Source: GH45 sp046704385 (GTDB lineage: Bacteria > Bacteroidota > Bacteroidia > Bacteroidales > SZUA-534). Taken from it: DNA of 64,000 bases. Under the pieces are notes generated by a model. It did not search any database. It saw only the letters and a program-made list of their open reading frames with translations, and had not been told where the DNA came from. The stretch covers positions 62,001 through 126,000 of the forward strand of contig JBJKSB010000074.1 of NCBI GenBank assembly GCA_046704385.1, written 5' to 3'. Shown here one piece after another: positions 8,727 to 17,702 of this stretch (positions within the stretch are counted from its first letter, which is position 1; every line of letters starts with the position of its first letter). A program made the translations under genes and the position numbers.

Positions 8727-11700
8727 TTATGGCCGAATTACAATTTTTCGATCAAAACTTACGGTTATACTTTGCACCTTACCGTTCCGGCTAAAAATAT
8801 CAGCACTATTATCAGAATTTAATGTTAAGCCCTTAATGGTTTGTGTTCCGGATTCAGAATTTATGATAATGGAATTGGCATCAGCCAGTCTGTATTCTAT
8901 CGGAATCCCACAATAGGTGAATTTCAAATGTCCCAATGAACCTGCAATAATAAATTCTGATTTACGCAAAAGTACCGGATTAAATAAAATTACTCCTTCC
9001 TTAATTATGACTCCGAGTTCTCCAAAACGGGAAATAAAATCTTCTTTTACCTGACCGGTCATACCGGGTTGTTGAACACCGGCAAAGCCCGGAGTATGCG
9101 AGTAAGGATCAATTGGGAAAGCGCCATACTCTGCCGGGTTTTTAGTTACACCCAAACCAGCACGAACCTGGTAATAATGGGCACCCAGTTTTTCAATAGT
9201 TTCTGCATGTGCTCCATTATCAATGGCAGCATAAAAATTTTCCTGAACGGCCAGTAATAATTTTGACACCATATGCCAGTATATACTTCCTAAACCCTCA
9301 TATTTAAAGAATGTACCCGACCTTCCGGTAAACTCCCTATGGTTAAATACTTCGAAATAAATATTACAAACGATATCAATTTCGCTCGAATCAATGTCGT
9401 TCGCCTCCATTAACATTTCGCGTAACTGATTGGCATTTCTTATAATACCATTAAAATGCACCTGCCCGTTAATATCTTTTTCAATAATGGATTTATTACC
9501 TGAATTTAATTGTGCAACCAGGTATTTTGAGCTGTTAACTTTGTCCATTGGGACAATATTTTTAGCCAGAAACGCCGGTAATTCTTTATCAGGATATAAG
9601 GTATAGCTATTCTGATCGGCCCGGTACATGCCACTATTCCGTAAAGCATCCAGTACTTCAACTGCCTCCTCAGGTTTTAAGAAACCGGAACTTAACAAGG
9701 CAACCTGGCCTTCGAGCATATCAGTCAGATAATGAATTTCAATACCACTTTGCGCAAGTTCTATTAAATTGTAGGCATGGTACAAACCGTTCTGCTTTTT
9801 ATTGCTGGCTATGGTACCATCAATAAATAATAATACGGTATCTAAAAATGCTACCAAATCGGTTGATTCAAGAGCATTGGTTTTTCCGGAAAATCCGTTT
9901 TGATAAACAGAATTACGATATTGGGTTCCGGCATCTCCCAGTTTATCTACAATTTCCAATCGTTTTCCACTGTTAACTATCCCAGTAAAATGCTTATTCT
10001 GGCTGAATATTGAATCCAGTTCTTTAAAGAAAGAAATGACCTCAGCAGATATTTCAAAAACCGGTTTTCCTGATTTTGCAAACAGGTTCTTAATAAAACT
10101 GATGTACCGGCGCATGTAATAAACCGTAACCATTGATAAGCCATAACCCACTAAAGCGTTGTTTGCATCATTCCATTCGGGCCGTTGGGTATTTAGCCAG
10201 ATACCACCATTGGGAACAAAGTTGCTTAACTTTGCAAACAAGGGAACCAATAATTTTTCAGCCAGGTTCGATTTATATGGCTCATTGTTAGTTCCAAATA
10301 CCAGTTTTCCGTCGGAACCAAATTGTTTAACCCTTTCTCCCACAATCTTTTCGATATTATCATCGTATTCGATGGTATCATAAGGATTTTTTACAATATC
10401 GTTGTACTTTTTAATACGATAGGGAACATTGGCATATACAAATACCTTTTCACTAAGCAGTTCAGCCAGTTTGCCTGCATGAAATTTATCAGATAATTCC
10501 AGAAGTTTTTGCAGATAAATTATCTGATGATCGCCCCAATAACCAATGTTTGACCATGGATCTTCGGGGTCAAGAATTTCCCAATCGATACCGTTTTTGG
10601 TCACACGATAAGGATTATAACCATCAACCGTAGATGCATTAACAAACTTTGCAATTATACCCTCGATAAAATGAGGAAATGAATATGATAACGCTTCCCA
10701 GTTTTGAAATATATCGCGCCAGTTCCCCTGGTAATTCAGTTTCTTGCTGCCATCTTCCTTTTTAACATCAATCTGGAAGAAATTCCATGGGCGGCTTGGG
10801 TCACCGTGCCGGCGACTAAAAGTTAATGGCAGATATTCCATGGTAATCCTTACTAAATCAGCATCATTAGTTGAATTAACTTTGGTAAGTAATTCCGAAT
10901 ATGTAATAGCGTTGGGCAACTGGTTAAGCATCTGTTTATGCCTGTCTGCCACAATTGCATTTATAACCTGAACATACTCCCTGAAATCGTTGTCTGGAAT
11001 ATGATAATCATCGAAATAAATACCTCCACGCATAATATTGAACATGGTATTTGACAGATGCCGATAAGCGCTTAGCTCATCTGCTGAAGTTTGAAATCCA
11101 TCCGCATTGACAATCAACTTTGACAGGTTTTCGGTGCTTTCCTGAATATCGGAACTTACCTGGTTGAGTATCCCTGATGTATATTTAAGGTGGCTGATAA
11201 GCTTTACTACCTGTGATTGATTCTGGCTTACTTCAGCAACAATAATCCACGATTTTTTCGCTTCAGGTTCAAGAGCAAACTCACTGTTTACAAAATAAGC
11301 CCCTCTGCGCCCTTTTATTACCTTTTCAGTGTTAATATCATGTCCTTTTGTAAATTCCTCCAATTGAACTTCTGAAAGCAAAAAGTGCTTCACATCTAAA
11401 CCTTTACTCCAAACTACAGATGCTTTCAATGCTTCGCTGGGTTCGGCCTTATCTGTAAGTATGGAACTTAAGGTATAAATTCCGAGACTGGAATCTTCAA
11501 TTAATTCACACTTTTTATAACCGTCAACCAGCGTACTCATGTTGGTTTGCAAGCCGGTATTAACTCCATATGGCAATATATTGCGTAAGCCATCAACAAC
11601 TTCAATGGTAACTGACTGCCCGCTTTTGTTAATTACCCACGATTCCTTAACAAAACCAAATTTATCGCTGTTTTTCCAGGCATAACAAAATGTAATCCCC

Positions 11701-12122
11701 AGTGTTTCATTTTGTTCCTCAAATACTACTTTATTTCCCAGAACATTTTTATAGATATTCCGCTTTAGTTTGTAAGCGCCCTGATAGTTATTAGTAAATG
11801 GTTGCCATAAAAAATCCTTACCCTCTTTTTTCACAAAAAGTATGGAAACCGGACCGGTGGTATCATTTGAGTCGTGAATTTTATCGTCGGTATAATAAGG
11901 GAACAGCGAGTTTTCACGGTCTTTTCTACCACAGGTTAATCCTCCATTCGATGACAAAAACATCCAGTGATCGGAATCACTTGTAATGGTCATGAAAAAT
12001 GGGGGCATACTGTCGTAGTTCTCAATTTTGTAATATTTTTCTCCTTCAAAATCAATTAACCTACCATCAACTTTTTGATTTTCAACGTTTAACTGTGTGT
12101 TTCCTGCAAAAATATTTTTCAT
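8727..12122 (-). CDS. Large cytoplasmic glycoside phosphorylase-like protein (GH94/GH149-like), candidate beta-1,3-glucan phosphorylase
   Basis: The 1131-residue protein has no signal peptide, unlike nearly all other PUL enzymes, so it should act in the cytoplasm. An N-terminal beta-rich domain (about 1-300, with SSNGGLTCGRKDRENSLFPY) precedes a helical (alpha/alpha)6-type region with YWGDHQIIYLQKLLELS near 520-535. A WNDANNALVGYG block follows at 650-661, and a C-terminal beta-sandwich ends the protein. This layout and length match the GH94-related phosphorylases, and the beta-1,3-glucan phosphorylases GH149 and GH161 are of this size. Asp652 in WND is a candidate general acid by analogy with the Asp of GH94 enzymes. 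If correct, it releases glucose-1-phosphate from imported laminari-oligosaccharides. The family number is inference from size, domain order and context. Confidence 0.65.
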   Translation of the reverse strand: MKNIFAGNTQLNVENQKVDGRLIDFEGEKYYKIENYDSMPPFFMTITSDSDHWMFLSSNGGLTCGRKDRENSLFPYYTDDKIHDSNDTTGPVSILFVKKEGKDFLWQPFTNNYQGAYKLKRNIYKNVLGNKVVFEEQNETLGITFCYAWKNSDKFGFVKESWVINKSGQSVTIEVVDGLRNILPYGVNTGLQTNMSTLVDGYKKCELIEDSSLGIYTLSSILTDKAEPSEALKASVVWSKGLDVKHFLLSEVQLEEFTKGHDINTEKVIKGRRGAYFVNSEFALEPEAKKSWIIVAEVSQNQSQVVKLISHLKYTSGILNQVSSDIQESTENLSKLIVNADGFQTSADELSAYRHLSNTMFNIMRGGIYFDDYHIPDNDFREYVQVINAIVADRHKQMLNQLPNAITYSELLTKVNSTNDADLVRITMEYLPLTFSRRHGDPSRPWNFFQIDVKKEDGSKKLNYQGNWRDIFQNWEALSYSFPHFIEGIIAKFVNASTVDGYNPYRVTKNGIDWEILDPEDPWSNIGYWGDHQIIYLQKLLELSDKFHAGKLAELLSEKVFVYANVPYRIKKYNDIVKNPYDTIEYDDNIEKIVGERVKQFGSDGKLVFGTNNEPYKSNLAEKLLVPLFAKLSNFVPNGGIWLNTQRPEWNDANNALVGYGLSMVTVYYMRRYISFIKNLFAKSGKPVFEISAEVISFFKELDSIFSQNKHFTGIVNSGKRLEIVDKLGDAGTQYRNSVYQNGFSGKTNALESTDLVAFLDTVLLFIDGTIASNKKQNGLYHAYNLIELAQSGIEIHYLTDMLEGQVALLSSGFLKPEEAVEVLDALRNSGMYRADQNSYTLYPDKELPAFLAKNIVPMDKVNSSKYLVAQLNSGNKSIIEKDINGQVHFNGIIRNANQLREMLMEANDIDSSEIDIVCNIYFEVFNHREFTGRSGTFFKYEGLGSIYWHMVSKLLLAVQENFYAAIDNGAHAETIEKLGAHYYQVRAGLGVTKNPAEYGAFPIDPYSHTPGFAGVQQPGMTGQVKEDFISRFGELGVIIKEGVILFNPVLLRKSEFIIAGSLGHLKFTYCGIPIEYRLADANSIIINSESGTQTIKGLTLNSDNSADIFSRNGKVQSITVSFDRKIVIRP

Positions 12123-12175
12123 TTTTTTGAATTTTAGCTGTTCTCGATTTCAGTATACTTACTTCAATTGCCTGT

Positions 12176-12325
12176 TTTCCCCCTTTGGCTGTAGCCATCT
12201 CCCCCTGGGGAGAACACAATAACCAGATTTATTAAAAACCTAAACTTCCAGTTTCCAAATGATCTGACCAATGTGTATTCTCTTCTGGGAGAGGTGCCCG
12301 CCACGGCGGGCGGAGAGGGAAAAGT
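12176..12325. repeat. REP-like intergenic element with GC-rich palindrome
   Basis: The 221-base gap between the GH3 stop and the phosphorylase-like start carries GC-rich text unlike the AT-rich spacers around it. One part is a CCCCCTGGGG box near 12211-12220. The other is a GAGAGG-flanked perfect palindrome, GCCCGCC-AC-GGCGGGC, near 12297-12312. This looks like the short non-coding interspersed repeats found between Bacteroidota genes. Copies elsewhere in the genome cannot be checked here. Confidence 0.45.
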
Positions 12326-12343
12326 TCAATTCATTTTTCAATT

Positions 12344-14632
12344 CTAATTATAAAGATAAAAACGTTTCTCTTTATTGCTTACTTTCACATCAAAATATCC
12401 CGGTTCAGCGATCCATTTATTACTTGCATTTACAAATTTAAAATCATTCACATTTAATGTAAATGAAACTTTTTGCGATTGTCCGGGTTCCAGTTCAATT
12501 TTGGTAAAACGCTTTAGTTGCTTTACAGGAGGCGCAATTGAGGCTACTTCATCTTTCAAAAACAGCAATACAGCCTCTTTGCCTTTCACTTTACCTGTGT
12601 TTGTAACTTCAAACTCTACCGTTAAATTATCATTCATTGAAATGGAATCGGAACTTAAAGTAATATCAGAATAATTAAAGGTAGTATAACTTAGACCAAA
12701 TCCAAATTCATATTGCGGAGTAAAACCATTTAACCCAAAATTCACATCACGTTCATCTGATAATTGATGGTCGTAAGTCCATAATGATCCTGAATAGCGA
12801 GGATAAGTATATGGGAGTTTAGCGCTTGGGTTTATATCACCAGCGATAATATCGGCCAGTGCCCTTCCGCCTTCGTTGCCAGGTAAAAATGCCATTATTA
12901 TTCCACGGGCCAGGGGTTCAATTTTGCGGATCACCCGCGGGCGTCCTTCCACTAATACCAGAATCACGGGTTTTCCGGTTGCAGCGAGATTATTCACCAA
13001 CTGTATCTGTATTTCGGGCAAATCCAATTCATTGATATCGCTGGGCTTTTCAGTTGCAGGTTTTTCTCCTACACAAGCAACGATAACATCAGCATTTTTT
13101 GCTTTACGGACTGCCTCATTGATATAATCGCCATCTATATAGCCGGAGCCACGGGCAAAACTGATATTCTTGCTACCAAATTTTGTTTGTAGCGCCTGAT
13201 AAATCGTTAATTTGTCGCGGTCGTTATAGGCAGTATCCTGACCCGACCATGTGCGCGACCATCCACCGTCAAGATAATTTATAGAGTTTGCGGCTACGCC
13301 TGTAACCAGTATTTTTTTATCCCTTTTCAGAGGAAGAATATTCTTTTCGTTTTTAAGCAAAACCATACTCTCACCAGCAACCTGCTTATTAAACCCCGTT
13401 GATTTCGCTGAAGCAAATTCCGGATACTGGTGTTTTTCAAACATAACATCGTCAAAAATTCCGGATTTAAACTTCACGTAAAGTATACGGTGTACCGCAT
13501 CATCAATTCGTGACATGGGAACTTCGCCATCTTTTACAAGGCTTACCAGGTTTTCAGCAAAACTGGCATCGTAAGGTTCCATACACATATCGAGACCTGC
13601 CAAAACTGATAACTTTACTGCTTCGCGTTCGTCTTTAGCCACTTTATGCACCCCATATAAATTATCGATGTCATTCCAATCGGAGACTACAAATCCTTTA
13701 AAATGAAGTTCTTCCTTTAAAAGTTTGGTAATCAGATTGTAATCGATATGACAAGGCACACCATTCAAAGCACCTGATGAAATCATTATAGTAAGCATGC
13801 CGTTATCAATGGCATTTTGGAAAGGCGGCAATAAAATCTGCCGGATATAATTTTCGGGCATCAGTACCGGTGAACGGTCTTTTCCATTGTATGAAGCACC
13901 ATAGCCCAGGAAATGCTTGCCACACGAAAGGGTTTTATTATAAGCCCCTGGGTCATCTCCCTGAGCCCCTTTGAGCATGGCTGCTCCCATTTGGGTCACC
14001 ACATAGGTATCTTCTCCGAAACTCTCATAAATTCGTCCCCACATAGGCTGACGGGCAACATCAAGTACCGGCGCATAGTTCCATGGAATTCCACTTGCCT
14101 TTAGTTCGTATGAAGTTATATCAGCCACATGTTTTACCAGATCGGTATTAAAAGTTGCCGCAAGGTTAATTTCATGAGGAAACAGAACCGAACCGGCTGT
14201 ATAATTAGCCCCGTGTACCGCATCAATTCCATATAAAACCGGAATACCCAGCCGGGATCCTTCTTTTACTTGTTTCTGCACATATCCAATATAGTAGCGC
14301 CATTGTTTTGGAGTTAATGGGTAGGTACCCAGATTTTGCACTGATCCGGCTCCCCATTTACACAATAATTCTTTGGTTTTAACCGAATCGAAAATCAGGG
14401 TATCACGAAAAGAATAGAAAGGGCCTTTTAATAATGCAGGTAATCCAATGTTTAACATCTGGCCTGCTTTTTCTTCCAGAGTCATTAAACTCATTAAGCT
14501 GTCAACTTTAGAATCAATTGGGTCGGAAGTCTTTCCCGGATTAACGTTACAGCTGTTAAATACTATCTGACAGACAAATGGAATTGCCATTAGTAGCGCT
14601 TTAGCGGAAATATGTTTATTTAAAATCTTCAT
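12344..14632 (-). CDS. GH3 beta-glucosidase lipoprotein (BglX-like)
   Basis: This 762-residue enzyme begins with a lipoprotein signal (Cys28 in VFNSC). The domains are an N-terminal GH3 TIM barrel (about 40-390) with YGIDAVHGANY and the conserved KHFLGYG; the nucleophile Asp318 in GFVVSDWND; the GH3 C-terminal alpha/beta domain (about 415-630) with LPGNEGGRALADI; and a fibronectin-III-like domain from about 680 to the end. It should remove glucose from the non-reducing ends of beta-linked oligosaccharides, most likely laminari-oligosaccharides, in the periplasm. Length and architecture are normal for BglX-type enzymes. A 14-base-pair hairpin lies upstream of it, after the GH158-like gene. Confidence 0.93.
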   Translation of the reverse strand: MKILNKHISAKALLMAIPFVCQIVFNSCNVNPGKTSDPIDSKVDSLMSLMTLEEKAGQMLNIGLPALLKGPFYSFRDTLIFDSVKTKELLCKWGAGSVQNLGTYPLTPKQWRYYIGYVQKQVKEGSRLGIPVLYGIDAVHGANYTAGSVLFPHEINLAATFNTDLVKHVADITSYELKASGIPWNYAPVLDVARQPMWGRIYESFGEDTYVVTQMGAAMLKGAQGDDPGAYNKTLSCGKHFLGYGASYNGKDRSPVLMPENYIRQILLPPFQNAIDNGMLTIMISSGALNGVPCHIDYNLITKLLKEELHFKGFVVSDWNDIDNLYGVHKVAKDEREAVKLSVLAGLDMCMEPYDASFAENLVSLVKDGEVPMSRIDDAVHRILYVKFKSGIFDDVMFEKHQYPEFASAKSTGFNKQVAGESMVLLKNEKNILPLKRDKKILVTGVAANSINYLDGGWSRTWSGQDTAYNDRDKLTIYQALQTKFGSKNISFARGSGYIDGDYINEAVRKAKNADVIVACVGEKPATEKPSDINELDLPEIQIQLVNNLAATGKPVILVLVEGRPRVIRKIEPLARGIIMAFLPGNEGGRALADIIAGDINPSAKLPYTYPRYSGSLWTYDHQLSDERDVNFGLNGFTPQYEFGFGLSYTTFNYSDITLSSDSISMNDNLTVEFEVTNTGKVKGKEAVLLFLKDEVASIAPPVKQLKRFTKIELEPGQSQKVSFTLNVNDFKFVNASNKWIAEPGYFDVKVSNKEKRFYLYN

Positions 14633-14708
14633 TAAGGGTTACGGTTAATAGTTAAAAATATAAAATGAATAAAATTTGCAATGAGATACTGTATTACCGG
14701 GTAAAATA

Positions 14709-14740
14709 TTCAGAGTACCAGGAAAACCTGATACTCTGAA
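14709..14740 (-). terminator. Stem-loop between the GH158-like and GH3 genes
   Basis: A 14-pair stem (14709-14722 with 14727-14740, one mismatch) closes an AAAA loop 30 bases past the GH158-like stop codon. On the minus strand the following bases are ATATTTTAC, a modest T-rich tail, so it may terminate partially or stabilise the upstream message. The plus-strand side carries a better T run (TTTTTT at 14744-14749), but no plus-strand gene uses it. Confidence 0.55.
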
Positions 14741-14769
14741 CCATTTTTTCTATGTATAGAATAATAGAA

Positions 14770-16071
14770 TTATTCCTCAGCTAAAAATGGAATGTTTGCT
14801 GTTGCAGCATTACCTGCTGTATCCGCAACATAAATAAATAACCTGTATTGTCCGACAGAATCAGGTGCATGAAGTTCCATACTGCTTCCACCCAATCCAT
14901 GAAAACTGGTTGCCGGACGTGATTCAAAATCTCCGCCCCAACCCAGATCAGTGCTTTCAGGTAATATTTCCCACGTAAAAGTCAGGCTATCCTTGTCATA
15001 ATTCGTGTAATAAACTTCCGCATTAAAAGGTTTGCTTACTTTCAATTTTACATTACTATAAGCATTTTTACCTTCAATCAGGAATGAATCAACAGACGGA
15101 CAACGGTCTGCAGGCCATTTGCCTGTCCAGATATGGTGCATTACATCCACCGTTTCGGTTTTATTTCCATTATCAAGAAACATTCCGTACCAGGTTGGAG
15201 TAAGCTCCTGTTTTTGTCCCCAAAGGAAAACATATGAACCCAAACAATTTACAGAGTCAGCTTCAATGGCCACTTTATAACGATGTGCAAATGATTCAGC
15301 TTTTTCCTTACTGGTTGACTCAATGGGTGCACCCCACTCTGTTTTAGCTACTTCCCAATGGCCGGTGGCACCCCATTCGGTGATCATATAAGGTCCGGTC
15401 CAACCTGCATCGGCTATACGTTTTTGTACATTTACAATATCAGCATACATCTGAATTGAAAGAAAATCGATATCGGTGCAATGCTCCTTAATGTAATCCA
15501 CTTCACGTTTGCCAATACCTGCGGTTGTTGTGGTAGTAACATGGTTGGGGTCAATTTTATGAATCATTTGTGAAATACGATTCACTTCATCATAAATTTT
15601 CAAATCTTTCTGCCCAAGGTTTAATTCATTCCCGATGGCCCATCCTAATAAAGCAGGATGGTCTTTAAGCCTTTCCACCTCACCTTTCAGATAATTGAAT
15701 TGCTTATTTACAAAAGCGGTATCATCATAACTAAAGCCATGGCGTTCGCGTCCAACTTCAAGCCCCATTAAAACTTTAAGGCCGTATTGCTGAGCTTCAT
15801 CCAAAATATCTTTGGCATCGCGTTGCCCGTTTTCGGTTCGCCAGGTTCTGAACGAATTCGCCCCATTTTCTGCAAGCGCTTTGATATTTCCAAATTCCAA
15901 ACCGGCACCCTTTACGAAAAACTCTTTACCATCAACATACAAACGGTTTTGTCCCAATTCGTTCTTTTTGAGCTCCACTTTAACAGGACCATTTTTTTTA
16001 ACCGTAGTTGTACATGAGCTAATCACGATCATGCCTAATAAAATAATTATTAAATATCTCATCTGTTTCAT
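14770..16071 (-). CDS. Clan GH-A beta-glucanase lipoprotein, GH158-like
   Basis: The 433-residue lipoprotein (Cys20 in VISSC) has a TIM barrel with the two clan GH-A glutamates: Glu149 in AIGNEL as acid/base and Glu232 in ITEWGATG as nucleophile. RTWRTENGQ near 76-83 and FLWGQKQELTPTWYGMF are further conserved-looking blocks. The last 90 residues form an Ig-like beta-sandwich. A single TIM barrel plus an Ig-like domain at this length matches the endo-beta-1,3-glucanase family GH158 described from gut Bacteroides. Automated tools may label it GH2-like. The family number is my inference. It overlaps no neighbour and starts 13 bases after the stop of the upstream sugar porter, so the two are cotranscribed. 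Confidence 0.7.
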   Translation of the reverse strand: MKQMRYLIIILLGMIVISSCTTTVKKNGPVKVELKKNELGQNRLYVDGKEFFVKGAGLEFGNIKALAENGANSFRTWRTENGQRDAKDILDEAQQYGLKVLMGLEVGRERHGFSYDDTAFVNKQFNYLKGEVERLKDHPALLGWAIGNELNLGQKDLKIYDEVNRISQMIHKIDPNHVTTTTTAGIGKREVDYIKEHCTDIDFLSIQMYADIVNVQKRIADAGWTGPYMITEWGATGHWEVAKTEWGAPIESTSKEKAESFAHRYKVAIEADSVNCLGSYVFLWGQKQELTPTWYGMFLDNGNKTETVDVMHHIWTGKWPADRCPSVDSFLIEGKNAYSNVKLKVSKPFNAEVYYTNYDKDSLTFTWEILPESTDLGWGGDFESRPATSFHGLGGSSMELHAPDSVGQYRLFIYVADTAGNAATANIPFLAEE

Positions 16072-16084
16072 AATAAACTTTATA

Positions 16085-17662
16085 TTAATGCTTTATTAAA
16101 GCAGTTTCAATCTCCTCAAGCGATTTTCCTTTGGTTTCAGGAATGTATTTCATAATAAACAACAGTCCAAAAGCGCAAATCACTCCAAATATGGCAAAAG
16201 TTGTCCCCGATCCAAACGATGCTAATTCAATAGGAAATATGGTTACCACCAATGCACTCACAAGTGCATTAAAAGTACCAGCAACCGAGATTGCCAAACC
16301 GCGAATACGGTTAGGAAAAATTTCAGCTAATAAAGCCCAGGTTACCGGTCCCAGTGATATAGCAAACGAGGCAATAAACAACAGTATTCCAATGAGCACC
16401 AAAATTGCATTCATATTGATACTGTTTTTCAGGATATCGTTTTTATAACCTTCGTAGTAAGTGCCCAATTGAGACTCTACATCGCTAAAGAAAGCAATTT
16501 CACTGGAATATTCTTTATCTTTTAAAGCGGCTAAACCCTGAGTTACAGTTGCAAATTCCTCACTGGAAACATTATTTTGGTTCAGTTCAGATGTAATCAG
16601 ACTAACTGCTTTGTCAGTAATTTTATAATCGGCCTCATAAAAAGCAAAAGCTGAAAGCGAATAAGCGAGGATAATACCGATTAAACCGACAATAAGTAAG
16701 GGTTTTCGCCCAATACGGTCGATCAGGAACATGGCAACTATTGTAAATACAAGATTAACTATACCAATAATTACAGCTTGCATAAATGCAGCATCACGTC
16801 CGCCCCCGGCTGTTTCAAAAATAATTGGGGCATAATATAAAATAGCATTAATCGCTGAGAGTTGTTGCAGCGAGGCAATACCCAAACCGATAATCAAAAT
16901 CCATCTCATTTCGCGGGTAAAAAGCTCTTTAAAATAAGCTTTTGGCCGGTTTTTATCCTTTTCAATATTATCTTCAATTTCTTTCAATGTTGATGCAGCA
17001 TAAGCTTCGCCACCAATACGAATCAATACTTTACGTGCTTCGTCAACCCTGTTTCGCTGTGCCAGCCATCGCGGACTGCCCGGAATAAAAAATAACAATA
17101 CAAAGTACAATAATGCAGGAATAACCCCAACGCCTAACATCCAACGCCAGTTTAAATCGGGATCGATAATTGCTTTATTAATAAAAAAGTTAGAGAAAAA
17201 AGCTACGGAAATACCCAGCACAATATTTAACTGATTGATTGAAACCAGCGTACCCCGGTACTTTTGAGGAGCCACCTCAGCAATAAACATTGGAGCTACC
17301 AAAATAGCCATACCAACACCTAAACCTCCTAAAATACGGGCCACAATAAAAAATGTAAAGTTACTGGTAAGAGCTGTTCCTAAGGCACAGAAGGCAAATA
17401 ATGTTGCGGTTCCCAGTAAGACTATTTTTCTACCATATTTATCCGCTAAAATTCCTCCTATAAAATTACCAACAATTGAACCCACAGTAAGTGAGCTAAC
17501 TGAAAATCCAAACCAGAAAGAGGTTTGCGACAGCCCGAATATACGGCTATAGTAAGGTACAGCTCCTGAAATAACAGCGCTGTCAAATCCAAGTAAAAAT
17601 CCGCCCAAAGCTACTATCAGGGCAATCAGTACTATGTACAATTTGTTAATTTTTCCTTCCAT
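16085..17662 (-). CDS. Sugar porter family MFS transporter (first of two in the PUL)
   Basis: This 525-residue protein has twelve predicted membrane segments. It carries family signatures GGFLLGFDSAVISG in helix 1, DKYGRK after helix 2, PGSPRWLAQR after helix 6, QQLSAINAILYYAP in helix 7 and PETKGKSLEEIE at the C-terminus. It should carry glucose or a short glucan product across the inner membrane with protons. An insertion of about 75 mostly acidic residues lies between helices 9 and 10 (about 345-420), lengthening one periplasmic loop. This is seen in some Bacteroidota sugar porters. It sits between the T9SS GH16 gene (40-base gap) and the GH158-like gene (13-base gap). Confidence 0.9.
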   Translation of the reverse strand: MEGKINKLYIVLIALIVALGGFLLGFDSAVISGAVPYYSRIFGLSQTSFWFGFSVSSLTVGSIVGNFIGGILADKYGRKIVLLGTATLFAFCALGTALTSNFTFFIVARILGGLGVGMAILVAPMFIAEVAPQKYRGTLVSINQLNIVLGISVAFFSNFFINKAIIDPDLNWRWMLGVGVIPALLYFVLLFFIPGSPRWLAQRNRVDEARKVLIRIGGEAYAASTLKEIEDNIEKDKNRPKAYFKELFTREMRWILIIGLGIASLQQLSAINAILYYAPIIFETAGGGRDAAFMQAVIIGIVNLVFTIVAMFLIDRIGRKPLLIVGLIGIILAYSLSAFAFYEADYKITDKAVSLITSELNQNNVSSEEFATVTQGLAALKDKEYSSEIAFFSDVESQLGTYYEGYKNDILKNSINMNAILVLIGILLFIASFAISLGPVTWALLAEIFPNRIRGLAISVAGTFNALVSALVVTIFPIELASFGSGTTFAIFGVICAFGLLFIMKYIPETKGKSLEEIETALIKH

Positions 17663-17702
17663 TTAATTAGTTGTTAGTTAATTGAATAATTATAGATAAT
17701 AT

